Positions 24,423 through 28,868 of a stretch of DNA of 41,002 nucleotides are shown here, in pieces. A program made the translations under genes and the position numbers. Location: positions 1 to 41,002 of the IMG/VR virus record IMGVR_UViG_3300030329_003676; one strand, given 5' to 3'. Source of the stretch: a virus. The notes below the pieces were generated by a model. The model was not told the DNA's origin. It saw nothing but the letters and a program-made list of their open reading frames with translations, and did not search any database. Position 1 is the stretch's first letter. Every line of letters starts with the position of its first letter.

Positions 24423-24462
24423 AATATGGGGGATTTCCCCTTGGGAAATCTTCCCCCATATT
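24423..24462 (+). promoter_or_regulatory. TTTCCC/GGGAAA-core hairpin, copy 4
   Basis: AATATGGGGGA (24423-24433) pairs perfectly with 24452-24462, 11 bp. TTTCCC pairs with GGGAAA (24434-24439 with 24443-24448) around a CTT loop. It begins 2 nt after the preceding stop codon and is followed by A-rich, not U-rich, sequence, so it is not a standard terminator on this strand. It precedes the gene starting at 24513. Confidence 0.6.
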
Positions 24463-24512
24463 AAAAAAGATAAAAAATTAAAAATGTCTAACGACAAGAA
24501 AGGAGCAATCCA

Positions 24513-24929
24513 TTGCTTAAACAATACACAGGTACACTTCAAAATGTAAATGAAGTGATATTAACAGGTGCATTGACAACAGTCACTAAGGACGGAAGTC
24601 CTAGAACTGGTGTATCACCTAAAACAGGAAACAAATATATTAATGGAATAAAATTTGTTTTCGACGGTAGAGAAAATAAGCAAGCAAGTGAGACTTGTGT
24701 TGCATATGGTAATGAATTGGTTGAGGAAATTGAAGAATTTCTTAAAGCTAATCATAAACCAGAACAACCAAGACCATTTGGTAGGCTTATGATTAGAGCT
24801 AGAATACAATCTAATAACTATGAAAAGAATGGACAAATTCAATATAAAAATGAATTAAACATTCTTGACATATGGAAAGCACCAGTCAAGGTTGACAATA
24901 GCTTTGAATATTCTTCTGAAGAAGAGTAG
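24513..24929 (+). CDS. Putative single-stranded DNA-binding (OB-fold-like) protein
   Basis: This 138-residue protein starts at TTG with AGGAG 7 nt upstream. The pattern resembles OB-fold single-strand binding proteins: an early strand pair (YTGTLQNVNEVILTGALTTV), a loop, GIKFVFDGRENKQASETCVA (strands), then RLMIRARIQSNNYEKNGQIQ and ELNILDIW, ending in an acidic tail (SFEYSSEEE). An early-region location beside recombination genes fits. It lacks the DDDIPF-like tip of bacterial SSB. The call is based on strand pattern and tail acidity only; other nucleic-acid binding roles are possible. Confidence 0.4.
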   Translation: MLKQYTGTLQNVNEVILTGALTTVTKDGSPRTGVSPKTGNKYINGIKFVFDGRENKQASETCVAYGNELVEEIEEFLKANHKPEQPRPFGRLMIRARIQSNNYEKNGQIQYKNELNILDIWKAPVKVDNSFEYSSEEE

Positions 24930-24945
24930 CTCATAATAGTAGATT

Positions 24946-25003
24946 AGGTAGTAAGTTTCGTATAGGAAAATGCCCGATTTAAGACGGTGTTGGCTTACTA
25001 CCT
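24946..25003 (+). ncRNA. Long-stem RNA element 2
   Basis: AGGTAGTAAG (24946-24955) pairs perfectly with CTTACTACCT (24994-25003) around a 38-nt interior holding possible CCG/CGG and GCC/GGC helices. A pyrimidine-rich tail TTTTCTATTTTCTC follows, so it may also terminate transcription. The 5' arm starts with AGGTAG, like the elements at 25901, 26027 and 27097. Confidence 0.55.
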
Positions 25004-25019
25004 TTTCTATTTTCTCAAC

Positions 25020-25049
25020 ATATGGTATCAGTAAGCACTGATATCATAT
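25020..25049 (+). promoter_or_regulatory. 13-bp hairpin upstream of gene
   Basis: ATATGGTATCAGT (25020-25032), loop AAGC, then ACTGATATCATAT (25037-25049): 13 consecutive pairs with one G-U. It lies 42 nt before the next ATG and is too stable to be accidental. It could be an operator (dyad) or an mRNA-stabilising hairpin. Confidence 0.55.
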
Positions 25050-25091
25050 ATCTTAAGTGTTTCGAAAATATAAAAATAGAAAGGAAAAAAC

Positions 25092-25472
25092 ATGAAATTT
25101 GAAACTAATACTAGTTCAGCTGGAGCAATTCTAGATTACATGCCGACGATAATGAGAGACGACATGATAAAAGATTTAGTTATAATACCAGAACATGATG
25201 ATACAAAGCATCATGGGGGAGTTAAATTTGTTTTACATGCAAACGGAAAAAGTGCAACTTGGGAAATAATACATAACTTCAATGATTACTTTGATATTAA
25301 ATGTGTAGATAACAATGACGGAAGAGTTGTCCAAGATAAAGATATAGACGCAAATGTATTAATTACTGCATTTACTGATATATTAGACGGACATTTTGAA
25401 AGTATTGTAAATACTATAAAAGAAGAAATATCAGAAAACGATAAAGATTTCTTTAATGAAAGTCAATTATAA
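25092..25472 (+). CDS. Unknown early protein
   Basis: This 126-residue acidic protein has AAAGGAAAAAAC before the ATG. The predicted layout is an N-terminal helix (SAGAILDYMPTIMRDDMIK), a beta sheet (DLVIIPEHDD, GVKFVLHANGKSATWEIIH, YFDIKCVD) and a C-terminal helix (VLITAFTDILDGHFESIVNT) with an acidic tail. An HDDTKHH cluster near residues 35-41 could bind metal, but I recognise no enzyme family. It is the first of a pair with the 58-codon gene downstream. Confidence 0.6.
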   Translation: MKFETNTSSAGAILDYMPTIMRDDMIKDLVIIPEHDDTKHHGGVKFVLHANGKSATWEIIHNFNDYFDIKCVDNNDGRVVQDKDIDANVLITAFTDILDGHFESIVNTIKEEISENDKDFFNESQL

Positions 25473-25485
25473 ATAAGGAGAAACA

Positions 25486-25662
25486 ATGGCATCTCAAAGA
25501 GATAGATATATGTATGAGCAACATGAAGTTAATCTACATGTATTGGAAGGTATCAAAAATCTAGCAAAAGGAGTAGAGGCATTACACAAAATGCTTATAA
25601 CTCTTACTGAGTTAGTACTAGGCATAGATGATATCGAAAAAATCCTAAACGAAGAGGAATAA
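25486..25662 (+). CDS. Small helical early protein
   Basis: This 58-residue protein (MASQRDRYMYEQHEVNLH...) has AAGGAG 6 nt before the ATG, 13 nt after the previous stop. Apart from the first few residues it is one long amphipathic helix with leucine/isoleucine heptads (LEGIKNLAKGVEALHKMLIT, then LTELVLGIDDIEKIL), so it is probably a coiled-coil dimer. Such small phage proteins often act as inhibitors or adaptors. Function is unknown. Confidence 0.6.
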   Translation: MASQRDRYMYEQHEVNLHVLEGIKNLAKGVEALHKMLITLTELVLGIDDIEKILNEEE

Positions 25663-25682
25663 ATTCTCTAGAGTGAAAGGAT

Positions 25683-25794
25683 ACACTAACTAGCGATAGT
25701 TAGTGTGTAACATATTAATTGCTGACACAATTAAAAGAAAAGAGCTTAGCATAGCGTGCTATATTAAGCGACAGACTTAGTATGTTACACACTA
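25683..25794 (+). ncRNA. Multibranched RNA element A with two exclusive folds
   Basis: A perfect 14-bp stem joins 25701-25714 (TAGTGTGTAACATA) and 25781-25794, enclosing two hairpins: TTAATTG-ctgaca-CAATTAA (25715-25734) and GCTTA...TAAGC (25744-25769) with an inner ATAG-cgtg-CTAT. Alternatively, 25683-25692 (ACACTAACTA) pairs with 25697-25706 around a GCGA (GNRA) loop, using six bases of the long stem's 5' arm, so the two folds cannot coexist. The right arm ends ACTACCTATT, the complement-like form of the AGGTAG motif in neighbouring elements. There is no coding frame here. Confidence 0.55.
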
Positions 25795-25848
25795 CCTATT
25801 ATATCACAAAAGAGTCTACTAATTAACATGTTATTAGGAACGCTAAAA

Positions 25849-25886
25849 TATAAGGTTAATGTCGTAATAAATTGCAAGTCCTTATA
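25849..25886 (+). ncRNA. RNA element B (short stem, shared loop)
   Basis: TATAAGG (25849-25855) pairs with CCTTATA (25880-25886) around a 24-nt loop that is identical, except for its last base, to the loop of element C. The 28-base direct repeat between B and C spans 25851-25878 and 25920-25947. The conserved loop and altered closing stem suggest the loop sequence is functional. Confidence 0.5.
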
Positions 25887-25900
25887 AACTCAGTGATATT

Positions 25901-25972
25901 GTAGGTAGCTTGTAGCACATAAGGTTAATGTCGTAATAAATTGCAAGCCCTTGTGTGTTACAAGCTATTTAC
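25901..25972 (+). ncRNA. RNA element C (24-bp stem)
   Basis: 25901-25924 pairs with 25949-25972 over 24 consecutive positions including four G-U pairs, closing the same 24-nt loop as element B. G-U pairs such as the two in AGG/TTT indicate an RNA-level structure, since a DNA inverted repeat would be expected to be perfect. The CTTG in the 5' arm can also pair with loop CAAG, an alternative pairing. Confidence 0.6.
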
Positions 25973-26028
25973 TATGCTTGGTAAGTCAGTTAAGTCTGAA
26001 TTAATATTGAAAAATATTAATACATAGT
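25971..26028 (+). ncRNA. Linker hairpin with GAAA tetraloop between elements C and D
   Basis: ATTAATATT (26000-26008) and its partner at 26013-26021 form nine pairs capped by a GAAA tetraloop. ACTATG/CATAGT (25971-25976 with 26023-26028) closes the linker and overlaps the feet of the stems of C and D. A TAAGTC direct repeat lies in the linker. The whole 25683-26148 stretch is therefore almost continuous RNA helix. Confidence 0.5.
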
Positions 26029-26148
26029 AGGTAGCTTGTAGCACATAAGGTTTGAGAGGTAAAAATTGTGAGGATAATATTTCCAGTTAATCATAGACTG
26101 GCTCCTTATGCCGATATCAATTTCCCTTGTGTGTTACAAGCTATTTAT
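26027..26148 (+). ncRNA. RNA element D (same stem as C, larger interior)
   Basis: The 24-base 5' arm (26027-26050) is identical to that of element C, and the 3' arm (26125-26148) differs in one base. The interior is 74 nt instead of 24 and unrelated in sequence. It contains AAATTG/CAATTT (26062-26067 with 26118-26123) and the hairpin CCAGT-taatcatag-ACTGG. The element ends 28 nt before the next gene's ATG. Confidence 0.6.
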
Positions 26149-26175
26149 AAAAATAGTTAGAAAAGAAAGGAAAAA

Positions 26176-26397
26176 ATGAAATCTGAACTTAAATTCGATT
26201 TAGATGAAAATCTAGAAATGCTTAATAGAGAAGATTTAATAGGAGTTATTAAATGGACACTAAACGACTTAGATAGTTGGAGCAATGCACAAAAAGCAAC
26301 TGAACAAGTTGCAGGATTTGCATCAATGCTATACGAAGCTATAGAATATCAAATAAGTAAAGCTGTAGCTAGACATAATAGAAGCGAGGAACAATAA
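26176..26397 (+). CDS. Small early protein, first of a chain of coupled mini-genes
   Basis: This 73-residue acidic helical protein (MKSELKFDLDENLEMLNRED...) has AAAGGAAAAA before the ATG. Two helices are predicted (LIGVIKWTLNDLDSWSNAQ, VAGFASMLYEAIEYQISKA). Its stop overlaps the next start (TAATGG), the first of six such junctions in a run of mini-genes ending at 27033. No family is recognised. Confidence 0.6.
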   Translation: MKSELKFDLDENLEMLNREDLIGVIKWTLNDLDSWSNAQKATEQVAGFASMLYEAIEYQISKAVARHNRSEEQ

Positions 26398-26630
26398 TGG
26401 AAGAAGTTTTATCAGAACATATTGTTAGTTATTTACATTGTAAATTATGTGTTGAAGAACTACCAAAGGAAACTTCGCCTCGTGATTATATAAATATAGA
26501 AATAGCTATAAATTTAGACAATCAAATGTTATTAGGTTGTGTAAGACACGGCGAACATGTAGGAGCTTTTACACTCAAAGAAGATTATACTCCTGAACTC
26601 ATAGGACAAGGTTGTGATTGTCATGAATGA
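26397..26630 (+). CDS. Small cysteine/histidine-rich protein
   Basis: This 77-residue protein starts within the previous stop (TAATG). Cys15-x2-Cys18 (CKLC), a further LGCVRHGEHVG segment and a terminal CDCHE could form a zinc site. The middle (DYINIEIAINLDNQMLLGCV) looks like strands. It is probably a small zinc-binding or nucleic-acid-binding protein; its partner is unknown. Confidence 0.55.
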   Translation: MEEVLSEHIVSYLHCKLCVEELPKETSPRDYINIEIAINLDNQMLLGCVRHGEHVGAFTLKEDYTPELIGQGCDCHE

Positions 26631-26700
26631 CGGAGTATCTTATACATCTGATGGTTCAATTATACATAATTCATGGCTAGAAAAAGAAGAAGAAGAATAA
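26623..26700 (+). CDS. 25-residue acidic micro-protein
   Basis: The frame starts at an ATG eight bases before the previous stop ends, and itself ends TAATG with the next gene. The product (MNDGVSYTSDGSIIHNSWLE...) closes with a run of glutamates. Its support is the unbroken chain of coupled starts and stops; there is no separate ribosome site. Function is unknown. Confidence 0.4.
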   Translation: MNDGVSYTSDGSIIHNSWLEKEEEE

Positions 26701-26807
26701 TGAAAACATTTAATATCTATGAGATTAGTAAAGAAGATATTTGTTGCACAATAGGTGTAGATTATCCACCATACACATTACCAATAGAATGCGATTGTGA
26801 GAAATAA
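26700..26807 (+). CDS. 35-residue cysteine-containing micro-protein
   Basis: The start codon overlaps the previous stop (TAATG). The product (MKTFNIYEISKEDICCTIGV...) contains Cys-Cys and ends PIECDCEK, four cysteines in 35 residues, so a small metal site or redox peptide is possible. It is supported by translational coupling on both sides. Confidence 0.45.
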   Translation: MKTFNIYEISKEDICCTIGVDYPPYTLPIECDCEK

Positions 26808-26893
26808 TGGAAACTATTTATTACTATACAAATGAAGACTGGGCTAATTTAGAACTATTTGAAAAGCGTAGAGGAAAGTTAGAGGAAGAATAA
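26807..26893 (+). CDS. 28-residue micro-protein
   Basis: The start overlaps the previous stop and the stop overlaps the next start (TAATG twice). The product (METIYYYTNEDWANLELFEK...) has an aromatic first half and a charged helical end (KRRGKLEEE). It is believed real mainly because it keeps the coupled chain intact. Function is unknown. Confidence 0.4.
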   Translation: METIYYYTNEDWANLELFEKRRGKLEEE

Positions 26894-27033
26894 TGACATT
26901 TTATAAAGAGTTTCAACTTAAATGTAATTGTGAAAAGAAAAAAGATTTAAGATGGGATAGTATAAATTCTTTTTACTTTTGTGATGAATGTAATAAATCA
27001 TTTAATGAAGATGATTTTAACAACCATCTATAG
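26893..27033 (+). CDS. 46-residue zinc-binding mini-protein
   Basis: This is the last gene of the coupled chain. Cys-x-Cys (LKCNCEKKKD) and Cys-x2-Cys (FYFCDECNKSF) with a following His (NNHL) resemble a small zinc ribbon or finger. The spacing of about 18 residues between pairs suits a single Zn knuckle fold. It probably binds nucleic acid or a host protein; this is inference. Confidence 0.5.
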   Translation: MTFYKEFQLKCNCEKKKDLRWDSINSFYFCDECNKSFNEDDFNNHL

Positions 27034-27050
27034 CTGTTATAATAGTGCTA
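27020..27050 (+). promoter_or_regulatory. Extended -10 promoter
   Basis: TGTTATAAT (27036-27043, TG-n plus perfect TATAAT) lies just after the stop of the mini-gene chain, with a weak -35 (TTTAAC) about 16 nt upstream. Transcription from about 27050 would first produce RNA element E and the tRNA-like element, then enter the MoxR operon. Confidence 0.5.
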
Positions 27051-27063
27051 TCTATAAGTAAGA

Positions 27064-27088
27064 ACTAGTTAACTGCCCTGTGAACTAG
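27064..27088 (+). promoter_or_regulatory. Inverted repeat near the predicted transcript start
   Basis: ACTAGTT (27064-27070) and AACTAGT (27082-27088) flank a 11-nt loop. It lies just below the extended -10 promoter and could be an operator or the first hairpin of the transcript. Confidence 0.35.
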
Positions 27089-27096
27089 TCACTGAA

Positions 27097-27200
27097 AATA
27101 GGTAGCACGCAGCATATAGGTTCTTGTATATTGATGAAAAAAATACAAGTGGGTTAATGGAACTTCCCTTATAAAATTTATATGTTGCGTGCTATTTATT
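27097..27200 (+). ncRNA. Long-stem RNA element E
   Basis: 27097-27117 pairs with 27180-27200 over 21 positions with three G-U pairs. Inside, CTTGTAT/ATACAAG (27123-27129 with 27143-27149) and GTTC/GAAC form secondary helices. The arms are analogous to those of C and D (both start TAGGTAGC and lead to TA-AGG). Where C has GCTTGTA/TACAAGC, E has GCACGCA/TGCGTGC, so the sequence has changed on both sides while pairing is kept. This is the best evidence that the structure itself is selected. Confidence 0.6.
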
Positions 27201-27213
27201 TAATTAATAGTAT

Positions 27214-27290
27214 GGGGGTGTCCAGGTATGCATAGATTTGTTAATCCCTTTTCAAATCTATATACGGGGGTTCGATTCCCCCCACCTCCA
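27214..27290 (+). tRNA. tRNA-like/tmRNA-like element without an anticodon arm
   Basis: This 77-nt element has a 7-bp acceptor stem (GGGGGTG, 27214-27220, with CACCTCC, 27283-27289) in which the third pair is G-U, followed by discriminator A at 27290. It has a perfect T-arm (five G-C pairs, 27266-27270 with 27278-27282, loop TTCGATT). In place of D and anticodon arms there is an 11-nt single strand containing AGGTA, then a 9-bp stem (27232-27240 with 27253-27261) with a 12-nt loop that cannot present a normal anticodon. G3:U70 plus A73 is the alanyl-tRNA synthetase signature shared by tRNA-Ala and tmRNA, and the 3' half closely resembles tmRNA ends. It could be a charged tRNA mimic, a decayed tmRNA, or an attachment-site remnant; no integrase is seen. 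CCA is not fully encoded. Confidence 0.5.
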
Positions 27291-27314
27291 CAATTTCTTA
27301 TAGAAAGGAGAAAT

Positions 27315-27848
27315 ATGAATAAGGAAGATGAAGGAAACGAACTACATGAATTGATTCATGTTAGTCCGAGGAACTTAAGAACATACTACGTTACACTTGT
27401 ATGGTTTACTGAAGATACAATGAATAATCTATTTAAAGGTCAAGTAGTAGATTTTCCAGATGATACTGAATTAGTATCTACAAAATACGAAGTAGAGGCT
27501 ATGACTATTATGGACGCAATAAGCCAAGCTAAATTAATAGATTCAGCTAGAAAGATGGAATTATTAACTGGTTTTCATCAGGTAATTAATATGGCATCAA
27601 AAGAAGATAAACTAGATAGATACGATTATGAAACAGTTGAGAGTTTCAGGGAGTATCTAATAGACCAAGGTGCATTTACAGACTTCTTCTTTAATGACCC
27701 AACTTCAATCTCTGCATATCTAAAAGATAATGAAGTTACTGTTAGAGATAAAGTTATTAATAACGTTATGGAAGACGCAGATAGTATAGGAGATAATGTA
27801 GAAAATTGGTTAAACAATCATGACAATAAAGAAGACAAAGATAGTTAG
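27315..27848 (+). CDS. Unknown acidic protein heading the MoxR/VWA operon
   Basis: This 177-residue acidic protein starts at 27315, where AAAGGAG lies 5 nt upstream. An in-frame ATG at 27228 lies inside the tRNA-like element and lacks a ribosome site. It has an N-terminal beta region (NLRTYYVTLVWFTEDTMNN, LFKGQVVDFPDDTELV) and a helical C-terminal half with repeated acidic patches. There are no motifs of known enzymes. It overlaps the next gene by 29 nt and is probably co-expressed with the MoxR ATPase. A substrate or adaptor role would be guesswork. Confidence 0.6.
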   Translation: MNKEDEGNELHELIHVSPRNLRTYYVTLVWFTEDTMNNLFKGQVVDFPDDTELVSTKYEVEAMTIMDAISQAKLIDSARKMELLTGFHQVINMASKEDKLDRYDYETVESFREYLIDQGAFTDFFFNDPTSISAYLKDNEVTVRDKVINNVMEDADSIGDNVENWLNNHDNKEDKDS

Positions 27849-28128
27849 AGCTATACCACCATTAGCTGGTGTTAATAGAAGTGGTAAACAACCAACAATA
27901 TTAACTGATAATAAAGTAAAAACTTTATTATCTACACCAACAGAATGGTACATAATAGCTACAACAGACAATTGGATATCAGGTGTCAAATCCAATATAG
28001 AAAATATGACACAAACAAACATTCGACATCTAGCTGATAAAGGTAGATTCGAAATTAAACAAAGAAAGAACGATGATGGAGAGATAGATATCTATTGTCG
28101 TTATATACCCAACGAAAGGAGCATTTAA
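27820..28128 (+). CDS. Small basic protein upstream of MoxR gene
   Basis: This 102-residue basic protein overlaps the preceding gene by 29 nt and ends TAATG with the ATPase gene. It opens with a Lys-rich strand (MTIKKTKIVRAIPPL) and contains TPTEWYIIATTDNWISGV, followed by NIRHLADKGRFEIKQRKND and a final strand (IDIYCRYIP). The C-terminal half looks like a winged-helix DNA-binding fold (helix IRHLADKG, then two strands). It could be an operon regulator, though this is inferred from pattern only. Confidence 0.5.
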   Translation: MTIKKTKIVRAIPPLAGVNRSGKQPTILTDNKVKTLLSTPTEWYIIATTDNWISGVKSNIENMTQTNIRHLADKGRFEIKQRKNDDGEIDIYCRYIPNERSI

Positions 28129-28868
28129 TGGATTGTTGGAAATTAGTAGCTGCAGCTATTGGAAATGCAGATAGGATATTGCTATATGGTCCTCCAGGAA
28201 CTGGAAAAACATATGCAGCAGCCACAAATAATATAGGATATAACATGGACGGAGACCCTAATGTATATCAAATAACCATGACTGAAGATACAGCTTCAGC
28301 TAACTTGGAAGGTTTCTATAAACCAAGTTCAGATGGTGGTTTTGAATGGCATGATGGTATTGCTATTCAGGCATGGCGTAATGGTGGAAGGTTAGTTATT
28401 AACGAGATTGACCACGCATCTCCAGACGCAATGACATTCTTACATGCTATATTAGATGACAAAGACATTGCACAATTAACATTGAACAATGACAATAAAG
28501 AAACTGTAAAACCAGCAGAAGGATTTACTGTTATAGCTACTACAAACTCTCTACCTGAGAGCTTACCAATGGCACTTAAAGATAGGTTCCCTGTTAAGAT
28601 TAATGTAGATACTGTACATCCAAAAGCCTTAGAAATATTTCCAGATAGTTGGAAAAAGATAGTTGAAGATACTTCCTTATCACAAGATACAGAGGAAAGA
28701 TTATCTGTAAGAGCTTGGAGAGAATTCTTTGAACTAATAGCTAAAGGTGTAGATAAAGAGGAAGCTGGCTTATTAATATTTGGAGAAAGGTCCGATGATT
28801 TATTAGACGCAATAATGTTATCTGATGATATAGATGAATCAGATTTAATTACTGAAGAAGATGAATAA
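28128..28868 (+). CDS. MoxR-type AAA+ ATPase
   Basis: This 246-residue protein starts at 28128 (AAAGGAGC 7 nt upstream); an in-frame ATG 33 nt earlier lacks a ribosome site. Walker A is at 21-28 (GPPGTGKT), Walker B at 88-95 ending NEID (typical of the MoxR branch), sensor 1 near Asn140 (VIATTNS) and the arginine finger at R153 (ALKDRF). The C-terminal lid is present but short (LSVRAWREFFELIAKGVD). MoxR ATPases work as hexamers with VWA-domain partners to insert metals or remodel proteins. The VWA partner is the next gene, overlapping by 8 nt. The target in the infected cell is unknown. Confidence 0.85.
   Translation: MDCWKLVAAAIGNADRILLYGPPGTGKTYAAATNNIGYNMDGDPNVYQITMTEDTASANLEGFYKPSSDGGFEWHDGIAIQAWRNGGRLVINEIDHASPDAMTFLHAILDDKDIAQLTLNNDNKETVKPAEGFTVIATTNSLPESLPMALKDRFPVKINVDTVHPKALEIFPDSWKKIVEDTSLSQDTEERLSVRAWREFFELIAKGVDKEEAGLLIFGERSDDLLDAIMLSDDIDESDLITEEDE

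Noticed and set aside
24423-24462. Terminator on the plus strand
   Set aside because: The stem is strong but is followed by A-rich rather than U-rich sequence, and similar hairpins precede small genes directly. Processing or regulation fits better.
25849-26148. CRISPR array
   Set aside because: Repeats are only two or three, unevenly spaced, with large G-U-containing stems and no constant spacer length or cas gene.
27214-27290. Ordinary tRNA gene
   Set aside because: Acceptor and T arms fit, but no 5-bp anticodon stem with a 7-nt loop and no D-stem can be drawn. The only strong middle pairing leaves a 12-nt loop.
27228-27314. Upstream start of the 177-residue gene
   Set aside because: This ATG lies within the tRNA-like element and has no ribosome site; 27315 has AAAGGAG at good spacing.
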